DNA of 64,000 nt from NCBI GenBank assembly GCA_014058105.1, contig JACGCM010000376.1, forward strand, positions 806,001 to 870,000, given 5' to 3'. The translations under genes were made by a program, and so were the position numbers. Origin of the DNA: Kingdonia uniflora. Taxonomy: Eukaryota > Streptophyta > Magnoliopsida > Ranunculales > Circaeasteraceae. The notes beneath the pieces are model-generated. The model did no database searches. It saw only the letters and a program-made list of their open reading frames with translations, and was not told where the DNA came from. The first letter of the stretch is position 1, and each line of letters begins with the position of its first letter. Shown piece by piece: positions 45,231 through 57,000 of the stretch.

Positions 45231-47760
45231 TACCTTCATAACCCATTCTGAACACACAAGAGTTCTTACCAAAAGTCATGTAAGTTCTCAGACTACTATA
45301 TAATACTGCATTTATTGTTTCTATATAATTACAGTATTATTTTTATCATAAAAACATATAGAAACCCAGAGTTTACATGACTCAGTGCTTAACTGCACAC
45401 CTCATCAAGATGAGAGACGTCGAACCCTACGTCTGGAGTTCACTTATGCGGGACTTAGTGAGGTCAATAAAGCTCAAATTGACGAAAACCCATGTATTCA
45501 CGACATGCACACATACCAATGAGGATGTCTAATGATGCACAACGACGAGACAGAGAGTTCTCTACTCAGTCTCAAGTGCTAGAAAGCACATAGGATTCCA
45601 TAAAATCTAGGAAGATTAGAAGACAATTCAAAAGTAGATGAAGTAAATATCTGGAAAAAGATAAAAATAAACTTACAACCTACTAGAGAAGAAAGCCAAG
45701 GTTTTAACACTATAGGACAAACCTATCCTAACATAAATGTTGAAAATGAGGAACAGCAAAGAAGAAGAAGGTCCGAACTCAGACCAGAGGAAGATACTGA
45801 GTTTGAAAGAACCAGAACTATCCCAATCAGATCTAATACCTCTACGGATAGAATATCTAATTCCCACAACAAGAATATCCTTACATAATATCAACTAAAA
45901 TAAAGAGTTGGCATTCCTTGGGCATCTGTTTTGGATATAGATTGTATCCGAGAAAGAGAAAAATTAATAACATAATGGTGCGCTGAAATCAGCCTTATCA
46001 TCCAAACTACTTCAGAACTAACGACAAACCTACAAGCAGTAAGAGCGTTAATTTACCACAAACTTAGTGGAAATGTAAGAACGTGGTTTGACAAACTTAC
46101 AGAAGAAGAACACAGTGAATTGGGTCAAGGTTGTAAAACTGGACTCGAATATTTAAATAAAGTCACGGATGCTATTTACTGAGAAATGGTTGGTGAAGAC
46201 AAAAAATAATATAAAAACCAAATATCCCAATTAGAAGAAGTTCAAGTTGCATGGTATTTGGATAACCTCACCATTTGCGATGTGTTATTTTGACACATAC
46301 ACATGTGAATACAAATAATTTTACCATAAACTTAACAAATCAGTTCATGAATATTATAGAACTTTATTCTATAATAAACTCCCATAAAATATTGTGCGAG
46401 TATTCAGAGAAGAATTTAATTACAAAACATTATTTTATCCCCGAAACTCTTGGTGGACGAATAAAATTCTCAAAACATTATATTATACTAGCTTGTCAAC
46501 AACAGACAATCATTAAACAACTTAAAGGTAAAGACATCATCTGTTGTTACAAAACAAATGTCGATATACCAGGAAAATATGGATGCACTATAACATCCCA
46601 TAAAAAGAAAAAAAAATTCTTTAAAAGAGAGTTTTCACATAAAAAATACATATTCAAAAAATATAAAGGAATGAAGTTTTTAGAAACAAAGAAAAATCCC
46701 ATTTTCAGGAGAAATTCTTTAAAAAGATAAACTTCATAAAAAAAATGACAACTTTTGTCCTCAGAAGAAGAAAAATTGTAAATGTTGGATATGAAGAAGG
46801 GCACTATGCAAATGAATGCCCTAATAGAGCAGGAAATGATTTTAAGCATAAAGTAAAAATCCTAGAGCAAGCATATGAAATAAGATTAGAACCTGTAGAA
46901 GAAGAAATTTCATAAAATATGAGTATTTATCTCCTTGAAAAAGAACATTATGAACACCTAAATATTATTATCAATATATGTAAGAAAGAAGGACTAGTAA
47001 TGCCCAAGAAAAAAACAGGAATTTGCCAAACAAAAATTAAGTTTTTAGGCTTAGAAATCGAGGATGGAAAACACTATCTCCAACCTCATATTCTAAATAA
47101 TATCTAACATTTTCCTAGTGAAATCAAGGATAAGAACCAATTACAAAGATTTTAAGGTTGCTTAACATATGCAGAAACATATATCCACAAGCTCGCATAA
47201 ATGAGAAAACCTCTCCAAGCTAAACTCAAAAATGATGTTCTATGGAATTGGACACCAGTAGACACTATCTATATAGAGAAAGTCAAAAAACAAATAAATG
47301 ACTTACCAGGCCATTATCATCCTTCACCCAATGATAAAATGGTGATTGAAATAAATGCATCCAATGAATATTGGGGTGCTGTGCTCAAATCTGATGTTAT
47401 CACAATTAATGGAAGCATGGAAGAATACCTATATAGGTATACTTTTGGTTCTTTTCAAACTGCTGAATTAAATTATCACTCCAATGAAAAATAATATTTA
47501 GCAGTTAAAAAAGCTATTAAAAAATTTGTAATTTATGTTTTATCACAAATATTTATAGTTATAAGTGATAATAAGAATTTTGGTTATATTTTAAGAACCA
47601 ATATTGCAGGAGACTACAAACAAGAAAGGTTGTTACGATGGCAACAATGGTTTAATTACTATCAATTTGATGTAGAACATATTGCAGGGACAATGAATTG
47701 TCTTGCAGATGCTCTTACCAGAGAATTAACTATTTTCATTTTATATATTCTTAATAAACA
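45231..47760 (+). mobile_element. Endogenous pararetrovirus (Caulimoviridae-like) relic
   Basis: A heavily broken plus-strand copy of a plant pararetrovirus polyprotein. In order: a charged N-terminal region (about 45560-45900); a coat-protein region (about 46040-46260 and 46640-46740, very Lys-rich); a damaged zinc-knuckle-like segment (about 46790-46830) in which the first Cys is lost; the C-terminal part of a reverse transcriptase (46919-47110); and an RNase H domain (about 47290-47740). The protease and the RT core are missing. Stops and frameshifts occur throughout, for example at about 47106 and 47493, so nothing functional is encoded. LTRs are not seen, as expected for this family. It ends at a junction with a gag relic near 47760. 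Confidence 0.8.
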
Positions 47761-48890
47761 AGACAATTGCATAGCTACACCCAACTGCAACCACAAACCT
47801 TGCAAACCCATGTTTACAAACACCAACAAACCCATATTCCAACCCAACAATCTTCTCTTATCGGTCCACCCATCAACACATACCATGTACAAGGAGTAGC
47901 AGCGCATAATCTGACATCCCTTCGTCATCGCTCTCCAATAAACTCTTACCAACAAATACAAGGACAGCTCTACCCACCGATGCCTTTAACCAACACAGTG
48001 CCTACACCGTATTTTACGGGTTCGCAATAACCTCCGGGGAATGGATTTAGAGACGCTTCGACAAATGACTACTGGTATACGAATTTTGGTGATGATACTC
48101 ATAAGAGACAATATTACGAAAAAGAACATTATGCCCCATCTTTTGAACAACATTCGCAGTTCAACGGGCATGGCTGAGGTCGTGGTTTTAATCCCCCAGT
48201 TGGCACTCCAGTGCGTGATCAGCATGAACGACCTATGGGATCACCTCCACGAGCACCCGGACACCCATATGCTACTCGTTACCATGATGGTGATGATTGT
48301 TACATAGAGACGAGATTTGAGCGTCAACCGCATAGACATGGCCGAGACACTGATATAGAGGCTCTTGCACGGGCTCTTACTGAACAAACTCACGATTTAC
48401 ATTTAAAAGTTCCAGAATTTGACGGTAAGTCCGACGTAGATGCATTCATTGACTGGTTGGACAAAGTTGAGAAAATTTTCACCTATAAACGCTACGGAGA
48501 TCCAAAACAGGTAGCGATAGTTGAGTCTCGATTTTCTGGATACGCCCTCACATGGTGGAACAGTGTTCAACAGTCTCGTAAGTCTCAGGGCTATCCGATT
48601 ATTACCGTGTGGTCAAAGATGAGACGTGATATGAAAGAACGGTTCATCCTGATGAACTGCGGTGAGATAGTTTTCTGAAAACTTCAATCGCTGAAGATGG
48701 GACTTTCTACCATTGACGATTACACCGACCAGTTTTATCTCATTGAGTCTCGTGCCCGTCTTTATGAGACAGAAGAACAATGGGTTAGCAGGTACAAGAA
48801 TGGTTTGACGAAGAACCTTCAAGAGATGATAGCGTTGCAACCTGTTTATTGTTTATCAGAGATTGTACCATAATATTTTTTTATGAAGAA
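47761..48890 (+). mobile_element. Ty3/Gypsy-type gag fragment
   Basis: The plus strand reads a Pro/Gln/His-rich gag N-terminus and then the retrotransposon gag domain: KVPEFDGKSDVDAFIDWLDK (about 48405), with the YALTWWNSV motif (about 48540) and a second half after a frameshift at about 48676 (GLSTIDDYTDQFY). A stop at about 48027 and one at about 48176 break it. No LTR, protease or pol region follows; it is cut off near a MITE insertion. Because it directly follows the pararetrovirus relic on the same strand, a recombined or nested insertion is possible. Confidence 0.75.
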
Positions 48891-48931
48891 ATTTGTGTGC
48901 AAGGCCTATAGTTCTGCCAAAATTACATTTA

Positions 48932-49294
48932 GAGCATCCACAGCAGCCTCTATATAATAGGGAGTACTTTTGAGGAGTTTCAACCCAGCTTTGATGTTGT
49001 GGATGTAGCAGACTCTTTACAAAAAGGAGCCACATCACATAATTAACTACCTAAACCACTTCAAATTAGTTAAATTTAAAAATAAGAGGCAAAAAATAAC
49101 CTTTTGTTTACTTTAAACCTCTAAAACAACTTTACACTTAATATAAGAGGCTACGTGGCTCACCAAATATTTCTCTAGACTCCCCATACCTGAGGAGAGA
49201 GAAAGAGAAAAACAGGGATAGGGAGTCTATAAAAGCCATTTTAATACTTTTTTGCCTCCCTAAAATAAATTTAGGGAGGCTGCTGTGGATGCTC
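48932..49294. mobile_element. PIF/Harbinger-type MITE, 363 bp
   Basis: Perfect 19-bp terminal inverted repeats: GAGCATCCACAGCAGCCTC at the left and its exact inverse at the right end. It is flanked by TTA on both sides (48929-48931 and 49295-49297), the target-site duplication of PIF/Harbinger elements. There is no coding capacity. The perfect ends suggest a fairly recent insertion. Confidence 0.92.
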
Positions 49295-49297
49295 TTA

Positions 49298-51384
49298 GTA
49301 CCTTAAAGTTTGAAAAACTACTTATAAACCCCATTTTCAAAGTTCTGTTTCAATTACTACCCTAATATTTCAAAGTGCCTAAACTCTCCCTTTATTTCAA
49401 TTTTTTGAAAATACTATGTACATGAGTGTAGTTGTAACCTTGTATCATTTAAGAACTAACTTCATAAGAGCCTTCCTTGGAGATGTATGCAAAAAATGAA
49501 TTGCAAGCATTAAGGAACTACTTTTGGCGGGCATGTATTATATACGACCTCGAGATTTGTGAATGTTTAAATTATTTTTATCCAAATTGCAATGATATGC
49601 ATACTTCATGTCCAAATCAAATGACATTAGTATGGCCATACTTGTGGAAATTATAATAGCTTTGTAAAACCTAACATTGAAGGTACTAATAGTGAGTGCA
49701 TTGGAGGTATCAGCATGCCACTGTTCATCATCGTGTACCTTAATCGTTCTTCTCAAGAAATCGCGGCGACCACATTCATAAGTTTGTATTGAGAAAGGTT
49801 CAAGAGCACTTTATCTATAACATCATGGCATGGTTAATATCCTTTATCACTGGTATTAGAACCCATGGTGGGCAATTTACTGGATCATAATGAGTATGGA
49901 ATGTGGAAAATATTAAGAATCTAAAACAAGTTTTCTTAAAATGTTGGTATATACACCCACTCCGGAGAAGAATGAGAAAATATATTGCACCATAACATCT
50001 AGCTATAACTATAGTAGATTTGACAAGCTCTTGACTATGATATGGAGACTCCAAAATATACCCATGAATTTTAATGGCCATAGCGATGGTCAATCAGTTG
50101 GGTAAGTTTGCCGAAAAGAGTAAACCTTGGAACACAAAACCCAATGTATCTTTCTACTTTTACTTGATCAGTAGGCTTCAAGTAAATAAAGTGAATATGA
50201 TTGAAGAAAACAAGGGCAAATATGGTATATAAGAGTTTCAGGGTATTGAATGAAATTAATACTTGAGAATTAAAATTGTGTTATGTGTCTCTCGACATAT
50301 CTTAAAATGTTAGCGATATCTTTCGATATTTCCCGATATCTTACTATACACCCCGGTATATCATGATACATCGGGATATGTCAGGTAACACATAGCATTA
50401 CCATCTTTGTCCGATATTTTTAGCAATATTAGGTGTCTCTTATTTCCCAAACCAAAATATCGGGGCGATATATCGGCGTGTCGACTGATATTTAAAACCA
50501 TGGTTTTATCTTAGAAATATAAAGGCCGTGAAATCACTAGAATAAGTTGTGGTAGTGATTTCTGCACTTATTTTGGGTCCTACGGCTTTTGAGTCAAACC
50601 ACCAAAATTGATTAACCATGCAACCTTGGCAACTTATAAGCCACTGCTTACCCTTCGTTCCTCTAGAAAGTTTACAAGTGTTTCTTTCGCTTTCGGATAA
50701 TTTTGGAAGTTGGCACCACAGATGAATTTTAAAAGAAATTTCATTAAAGAACCTTATTTATAATTTCTCGCAAATCATTGATCTTTATCCTTCTTGTGGT
50801 GCCTCACTTGGCTGATAAGCAAGAAATTTAATTGTCAGAGTAAATCTTCTTCGAAGCAACCAAATATTATTAGTGGCGCTTCTAAGTTTTATGGACTTGA
50901 TGCATGTTACAATTCATTATTTGCATATTTAGTAGGCTAGTTTAGTTTCTGGCATAAAACTGTGCCACTACTTCGAAAGCATTCCAAAAATTCTTGGAAA
51001 ATTATCTACAGATTAAGCAAATTGAAGCGTGAGAGAATTGATCCTGCTTCGGGGGTCCATAATCTCAACTCTAGTGTATTTAACTAAATATAAAGAATGC
51101 ACTACAGTTTTCAATCACTAACTAGTTAATTTAGCTTATCTGATAAACTAGAAAACACTCAAGAATAGACCATTCCCCACCATGGGATAATAATTCTGTT
51201 ACATTAGTGCTCAGTATACTAATTGCTCTCCAATGTAGAAACCTCTAACAAACTAGATATTTCTTCTTTTTTCTGCATTGAGTACGAAAGCGATCGATAT
51301 CCATCTTATTAAAGCGGTTTTATTTCGGTAGCTGGAGACTCCTCAAATGAAGTTGTTTGATATCGGTTGAGGTCCTAAAAAAGC
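49298..51384. other. Intergenic, 2 kb without recognised gene
   Basis: AT-rich. Minus-strand open stretches at 49538-49756 and 49815-50093 are weakly coding-like but match no family I know. At 50290-50500 there are many gatatatc/cgatat motifs similar to those at 32.1-32.4 kb. The promoter of the downstream membrane-protein gene should lie in the last few hundred bases. Confidence 0.4.
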
Positions 51385-51777
51385 ATGGCATATGGAACTA
51401 GAAGCCAGACTTCCTCAATCTTTGAAATATTTACTCTAAATCCTCTCCCGTATCCGGTTTTGTTCATCTTAGCTGTAATCTTTGTCTTTTTAGGCTCTTC
51501 GTGGTACCTTGATTATGAGTCTATTCTTGAGTCTACCGAAGAACAAATAGGCTGGGTTATTAAAGCTACACCTATAGTACTATTGATCTTGGTTCGTTGG
51601 TTGTCTACAATGGAGAATCCAGGGAGTTTCTTTTCTAGGCCGCCTAATTATTATCGGAGAAGTACCCATCAACAACAACCTGAAGGTGCATCTCCGTTGT
51701 GGGTGGTGGCCGTTATAGTTTTGTTGTTAGTCATGGTGTCTTATCAGTCTACCTTCCAAGAGGGCTGGTTTGCTTGA
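51385..51777 (+). CDS. Small plant membrane protein, three predicted helices
   Basis: A single-exon gene of 130 aa. Hydrophobic segments are at about residues 24-42 (LFILAVIFVFLGSSWYL), 55-73 (GWVIKATPIVLLILVRWL) and 104-120 (PLWVVAVIVLLLVMVSY). An acidic ESILESTEEQ loop lies between the first two and a Pro/Arg/Gln-rich loop before the last. This organisation, and the SWYLDYES and RWLSTMENPGSF blocks, match a conserved but uncharacterised family of small plant transmembrane proteins. Subcellular location and function are unknown. The start is the first ATG and no intron is needed. Confidence 0.85.
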   Translation: MAYGTRSQTSSIFEIFTLNPLPYPVLFILAVIFVFLGSSWYLDYESILESTEEQIGWVIKATPIVLLILVRWLSTMENPGSFFSRPPNYYRRSTHQQQPEGASPLWVVAVIVLLLVMVSYQSTFQEGWFA

Positions 51778-51830
51778 AAGCCTTGTAGAGAATGTTAATA
51801 TATATCTTGTCACTTGTAAGTATATCATAT

Positions 51831-51970
51831 ATGGCTTTGTTGTATGTATTTTCTACTGTGAATTATGTATTATGTATTGACTTGTCTGAAGATAAATATT
51901 ATGGCTTTGTTGCATGTATTTTCTACTGTGAATTATGTATTATGTATTGACTTGTCTGAAGATAGATATT
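51831..51970. repeat. Tandem duplication, 70 bp x 2, in 3' flank
   Basis: The unit starting atggctttgttg at 51831 repeats at 51901 with two substitutions. It lies about 50 bp after the stop codon of the membrane-protein gene and therefore probably in its 3' UTR. Confidence 0.92.
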
Positions 51971-54090
51971 ACAACAAAGATTCCCTGAACTGCATCTGCA
52001 TTTGAATTATAAAGGATCATCACTCAAATTTATATGTGAATTTCAGCCGGTAAACATTCTCGTTAAGGAGACTGGAAGACTAGTATATCAGAACTTAAAC
52101 TATGACTCTCCACAGTGCTTCCACTAAATATTCGACCTTCCAAAACCCTGAACCTGTCAAACCCAGTGCAATTACCTCAAGTGGAAACCATAGAATTGAC
52201 AGGATGACACAGGCAAACACTCCATCCAATTCCAACCTGTCTTATATCCACAAAAGACCATATGGCCATACTAGAGATACAATAATAATGATGATATAAG
52301 ATAAAATTTGATGCTCAAACAGAAGCTCGGAAATGACACATACACATGCCTCGGAGGAATCTAACTCAAGCTGATCTTCTGTGCAGTTCTCCATTTTGAA
52401 AGCCCAAGACTTTTTAAAGGAGTATACATTACACATAGCTACTCATTTGGTTCTGATCTTAATAAAACTGCACGTTTAAGGCGTACTTGAGATTTTCCAA
52501 CATATATAGTTTCCAGTCAATCAGCAGACACATAAGTAATAACTGAAGATTATAAAAACATCATATATTATAGATAGAGGAAGAAGTCTGTGACAAACCC
52601 CAATACTAGAGTAGCAAAGTATCTGAAATTAACATCAGAGGTCTCCCGAAGAAAAGAGGGAAAAGCCACAACAATAAATTACCAAATAAAACAGAAAAGA
52701 AACCAATCTAGGATTGAAGCAACCCTAGCTTAATTAAGCACAATGCAGCATCTCCTTCTCCTTTTAAAACTTCTTTCATTTCCAGGAGAAGCAAGCCAAA
52801 TCCATTTCGCATAAGCTTCACAAGAAAACCAACATTCCCAAGAAAACCTGAAAAATATAAATACAAAAACAAATAAAATAAGAAAGAGAACGGCAAACTG
52901 CAGCAAAACCAAAGGCATTATCAACTAACAAGAAAAACATTTCTTACGGTGAAATTTAACAATGAACTACCACCCGTCAAGCTGCATCGCACTTCTCAAA
53001 TCAACCACAGCATGACCAGGTGTTTGTTATAGTACTGCAAGAAAAATGAAAACACGTAATCACTAAACCAATGCTAGTCCAAAAAACAAGTACAGAAGGA
53101 TCAAAATAGGATTGTACAATCAAACACGAGATTAAGCAAAAATAATAATTACAAAAATGATCCTCAAGTATGGCTTCCAAATAGAAATGTGATGTGGGCA
53201 TATTTGTTGGTGCTTACTTCTCAATACGTTTACATTTGCCCACAGATACAATTGTGAGTGTGTCGTACGGCGAACCCATCAAAACCAACCTAGAAGTTTA
53301 GATTAGGGATTCATTTACAATTTTCTTTTCTTTTTTCAGTTAACACCAACGATCTACTAACTTTGCAAACTAACAATTTGCCGTTTATACTCAAGTGGAA
53401 TGAAATGTAATAGTTTTAACCCCGACAATAGGAGTAACGAAGAGGATATAATCTATCCGATTCAAGAATCATTTCGTACTATATCCCGAGAGAGCCCCTG
53501 ATTGGTTCACCCTTGACCAGATATTTGTGAATGTCTGTGTGCACGTATGTGTCAGGTGTACGAGAGAGAGGAATAAGATCTTGATACTTGACCTAATAGT
53601 TTGGCTATTTTTGAGGAAACTTTTTCTAAGGTCAGACCTGACCCAAATAACCTGGGCATTGGAACCATCTCTACCACAAAACAATGTTGCCATCACAACA
53701 CTTCCATTTATGTAATCACTTAGTAAGTTGCTGGAAATTGGTAAATTTGCAACAAGCTATAGCTAAACACGGGATAGGTACTAATCACTTTAATTTCCTG
53801 GATACTAAGAAAAGGATAACGTGCATATCAAAATCTATTTAAAAGGACTCCAAACTTCAGCTCAAAAAACCACATTACCTAGCATAATTTGCAGATATTA
53901 AACTACCCAAAGTGCTCCAAAACAGAAAGAAGCTGGAGATCACAAAGGGCCAAGGCCTGCATCATCATCACCATCATCATCATCAACCGGTTAATAGTGC
54001 GACAGTGAAGCAAGTTAAAATTCAATTAGCAACATATAGTAGCTGACCTGTATTGGGTTGATCAAATACACTCAATCTTTTAGTGTATCA
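51971..54090. other. Convergent intergenic region, 3' side of MLN51 gene
   Basis: This lies between the 3' ends of the plus-strand membrane-protein gene and the minus-strand MLN51 gene. Weakly coding-like minus-strand stretches occur at 52242-52436 and 52730-52924 but have no family resemblance. A (cat)n-type trinucleotide run is at about 53960-53980. The MLN51 3' UTR probably occupies the last few hundred bases. Confidence 0.45.
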
Positions 54091-57000
54091 TCACTGGCCA
54101 AAGTTCATCTCTGAATATCTGCGAGGCTTGCGTTGCCCAAATTCTTCATTAGCAAGCTCTGTTAAGAAAGCAATATTTTTGAAATTATAGGTCATGGATG
54201 ATTGTTAAAGTTAAAAGTTCGTAGAAAAAACCAAAAGTAAATTGTTACCAGGTCTCCGCGGAGGAGATTTCAAAGCATTATTTGTATTGTTTGAGCCTAT
54301 CTCTTTGCTGCAAGGGATTTCAACAATTATATTATTTTCAAAACCCAAAAAAGTGAAAAACAAACCAATTAATAGAAATCAGATAAAGCACAGAGAGAGA
54401 GAGAGAGCACCATTTATTGAAAAGAAACCGCAGACCATTTTTCAAAATATATATATAAATAACTAATTGGAAAAACTCAAGAGTTATGTAGTAATTGCGT
54501 TTTTTTTAGGGAGAGAAGACCTTCAAGTCAAACAACCATGAGTAAACTATGTCAAATATTAGCCAACTCCAGTAGGATTCCGTCTTAGCTCTCGGATGTT
54601 TCCCTATTTCATGAAGCTGCTGATACGCTTACGGCTTGTCACTAGATACTTATATGTAACAAATTAAGTTCTCAGTGGTGTGACAGGGCCAACACTAGAC
54701 CGAAGGGCATGTTTCCCAAGACTGAACTAGTACCGAAACAGGGAGCAGAGTTGATTCAAAAAGATAAAAACGACTTCTCCTTGGAATGCAACTTGCCAGA
54801 AATCATTATACATATAAACAGAAAGTCACTACTAGGGCTTGCTCAATACTATGGCGATAAAATAAAGCCCCGTATTTTTGCCAAACATTTGATTTCACCT
54901 TGAATTTCATTAATGAATCCACCAGATCTTAACTGGATTCCTTAACTCGATCATACAAGTAAAATACGGCACAAAAATACTGCCCCGTATTTTACTTGTA
55001 TGCTAATTTTTTATCAAAGAAAGTCAAAAAGGTTCAGAACCAAGCAATAGAGCTTCAACAGATGTTGCATATGAAAGCAAGGAGAAGCCAAACAATGGGG
55101 AACGGAAAGATGCAGAAAACAACAATGGAGACCAAGGAGTCACAGCTACCTATGAAGCAGTTACAGATGGCAAGATCTCGTATGCTGCAGAACCCAAAGA
55201 AGGTTCAAAATCTGGTGATAAAGGCTTGAATTTCAGTTTAGAGGATCTTCCAAATCAAAGCAAAAATGGAGAGTTCCCACTGGTTGAGATACTGGATGTG
55301 GATTTAGATAGGGGGTTAAACAATTACAAACACGGGTGGCCGGGTGGGCAGATTGGACCTCCAGAAGATCCATTATGCAGAGATTAAGGAGAAAGTCCCA
55401 CTATTGCGGAAAGGGAAGCTCACAGGTAAAGCTCTATCATCCCTTTGGGTAGAGGTTATTTTATAATCAAGTTAGATAATGAAGTTGATGAAGGCATGGT
55501 TTGGAGTGGAGGACCTTGGACTATTGTAAGTTGCTTGATAAGATTACAACCTTGGAACCAAATTTCAACCCAAATAATCAAAAAAGCTCAAATACCCTTA
55601 TGAGGGTAAGGTTTCCTGGGCTAGGCCCCGAGTATTGAGATGTTCAAACCCTCATGACTATGACTCTATGAGCAAAGCTCTCGGAACTCCAGTTCAGGTG
55701 GATAGTGCAACTAAGAATCAGACCTATGATTTTTTTTGCCAGCGTTCTAGTTGATATAGACTTGTTTCAACCCATAACAAGCAAAATCATTGTGAAAGCT
55801 AGAGGGGTTAGAATTTGGCAGGAGGTACTAACATACAGATTCCCTAAATACCGCAATATGGCTGGTCACCAATTTAAGTGATTGTAGGGCTATTAAAAAA
55901 TCTTTCAGAGAAGAAGGGAAGCTGATGTATGTTAAGCCAGTGGTCAAGAACAAAAAGACAACTGAGATGTCCATGAACTTTACAAACAATAGTTTTTTTG
56001 GTCAAGAAACTATCAATTAGTAGTGGTGGTGGTGGTGGTGGTGTGTGTGTGCATGATACTATGAGAAAAATTTTACTGCTGGACCCACCACTAATAGCAA
56101 TAATATCATGACTATCCTATCACATACAATCACTGCTGAAAATATACATATCTCACAGCTATACGCAGTAGCAAAGGAGTTAAGGCTGTTGTGTTTATTA
56201 TAACCCTGAAAGCTCCCCTGGCCTGATGGGTTTGGAGAAGCTTTTACCAGAGATACTGGGATATTATTGAGCTTAATATTATTAAAGCTATTTACCCTTT
56301 TTTCAGGGACAATACTGCTCCTCAAGGTTTCAATCTCGGTCTCATTGTTCAAATACTAAAAGAAAAGAATGCAAAGAAATTGCAGAGTTTTAGGCCAATT
56401 TGCCTACGCAACTTTTGTTTCAAGTTGATAACCACGATCACGGCCAACAGGTTAAGGAACGTTGCTGACAAAATCAATAGAAAGGAACACGGAGATTTTG
56501 ACTAAGGCAGAAACATCCAGAGTAACATTGGGTTGGCATCCGTGCTTATAAAGGAATTGGAAACAAAAAGAAGAGGTGGTAACATCGAAATCAAGATTGA
56601 CAGCACTCGGGCATTTGACACTCAGCTTTTGGGACTTCCTCTTGGAAGTGATAAGAAGACTTGGCTTCAGTGAGACATGGTGCAGGTGGATTCTTACTAT
56701 TCTAAGTAGTGCCAATCCTTACAAATGAAGGACTTGTGGATACTTTCGGGCTACCAGGGGTCTCAGACAAAGTAATCCATCATCTCTACTACTCTTTGCT
56801 ATCGCTTAATACTTGTTGAGCAAAGGTTTGCATAAATTGAAGGAAACTGGAACAACTTAACCTATGGTCACAACAAAGATGGACGCTTGTCCTACACACC
56901 TCTTATTTGCTGATGACATATTCATCTATGTGAATAGTCATCTCAAGGGTCTAAACAAGCTTATCTCATTTCTAAAAACCTATTAGATTGCATCCGGACA

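Noticed and set aside
52242..52924. Two minus-strand frames with some protein-like composition
   Set aside because: No family resemblance, no joining splice structure, and they lie downstream of the MLN51 stop; more likely 3' UTR or intergenic.
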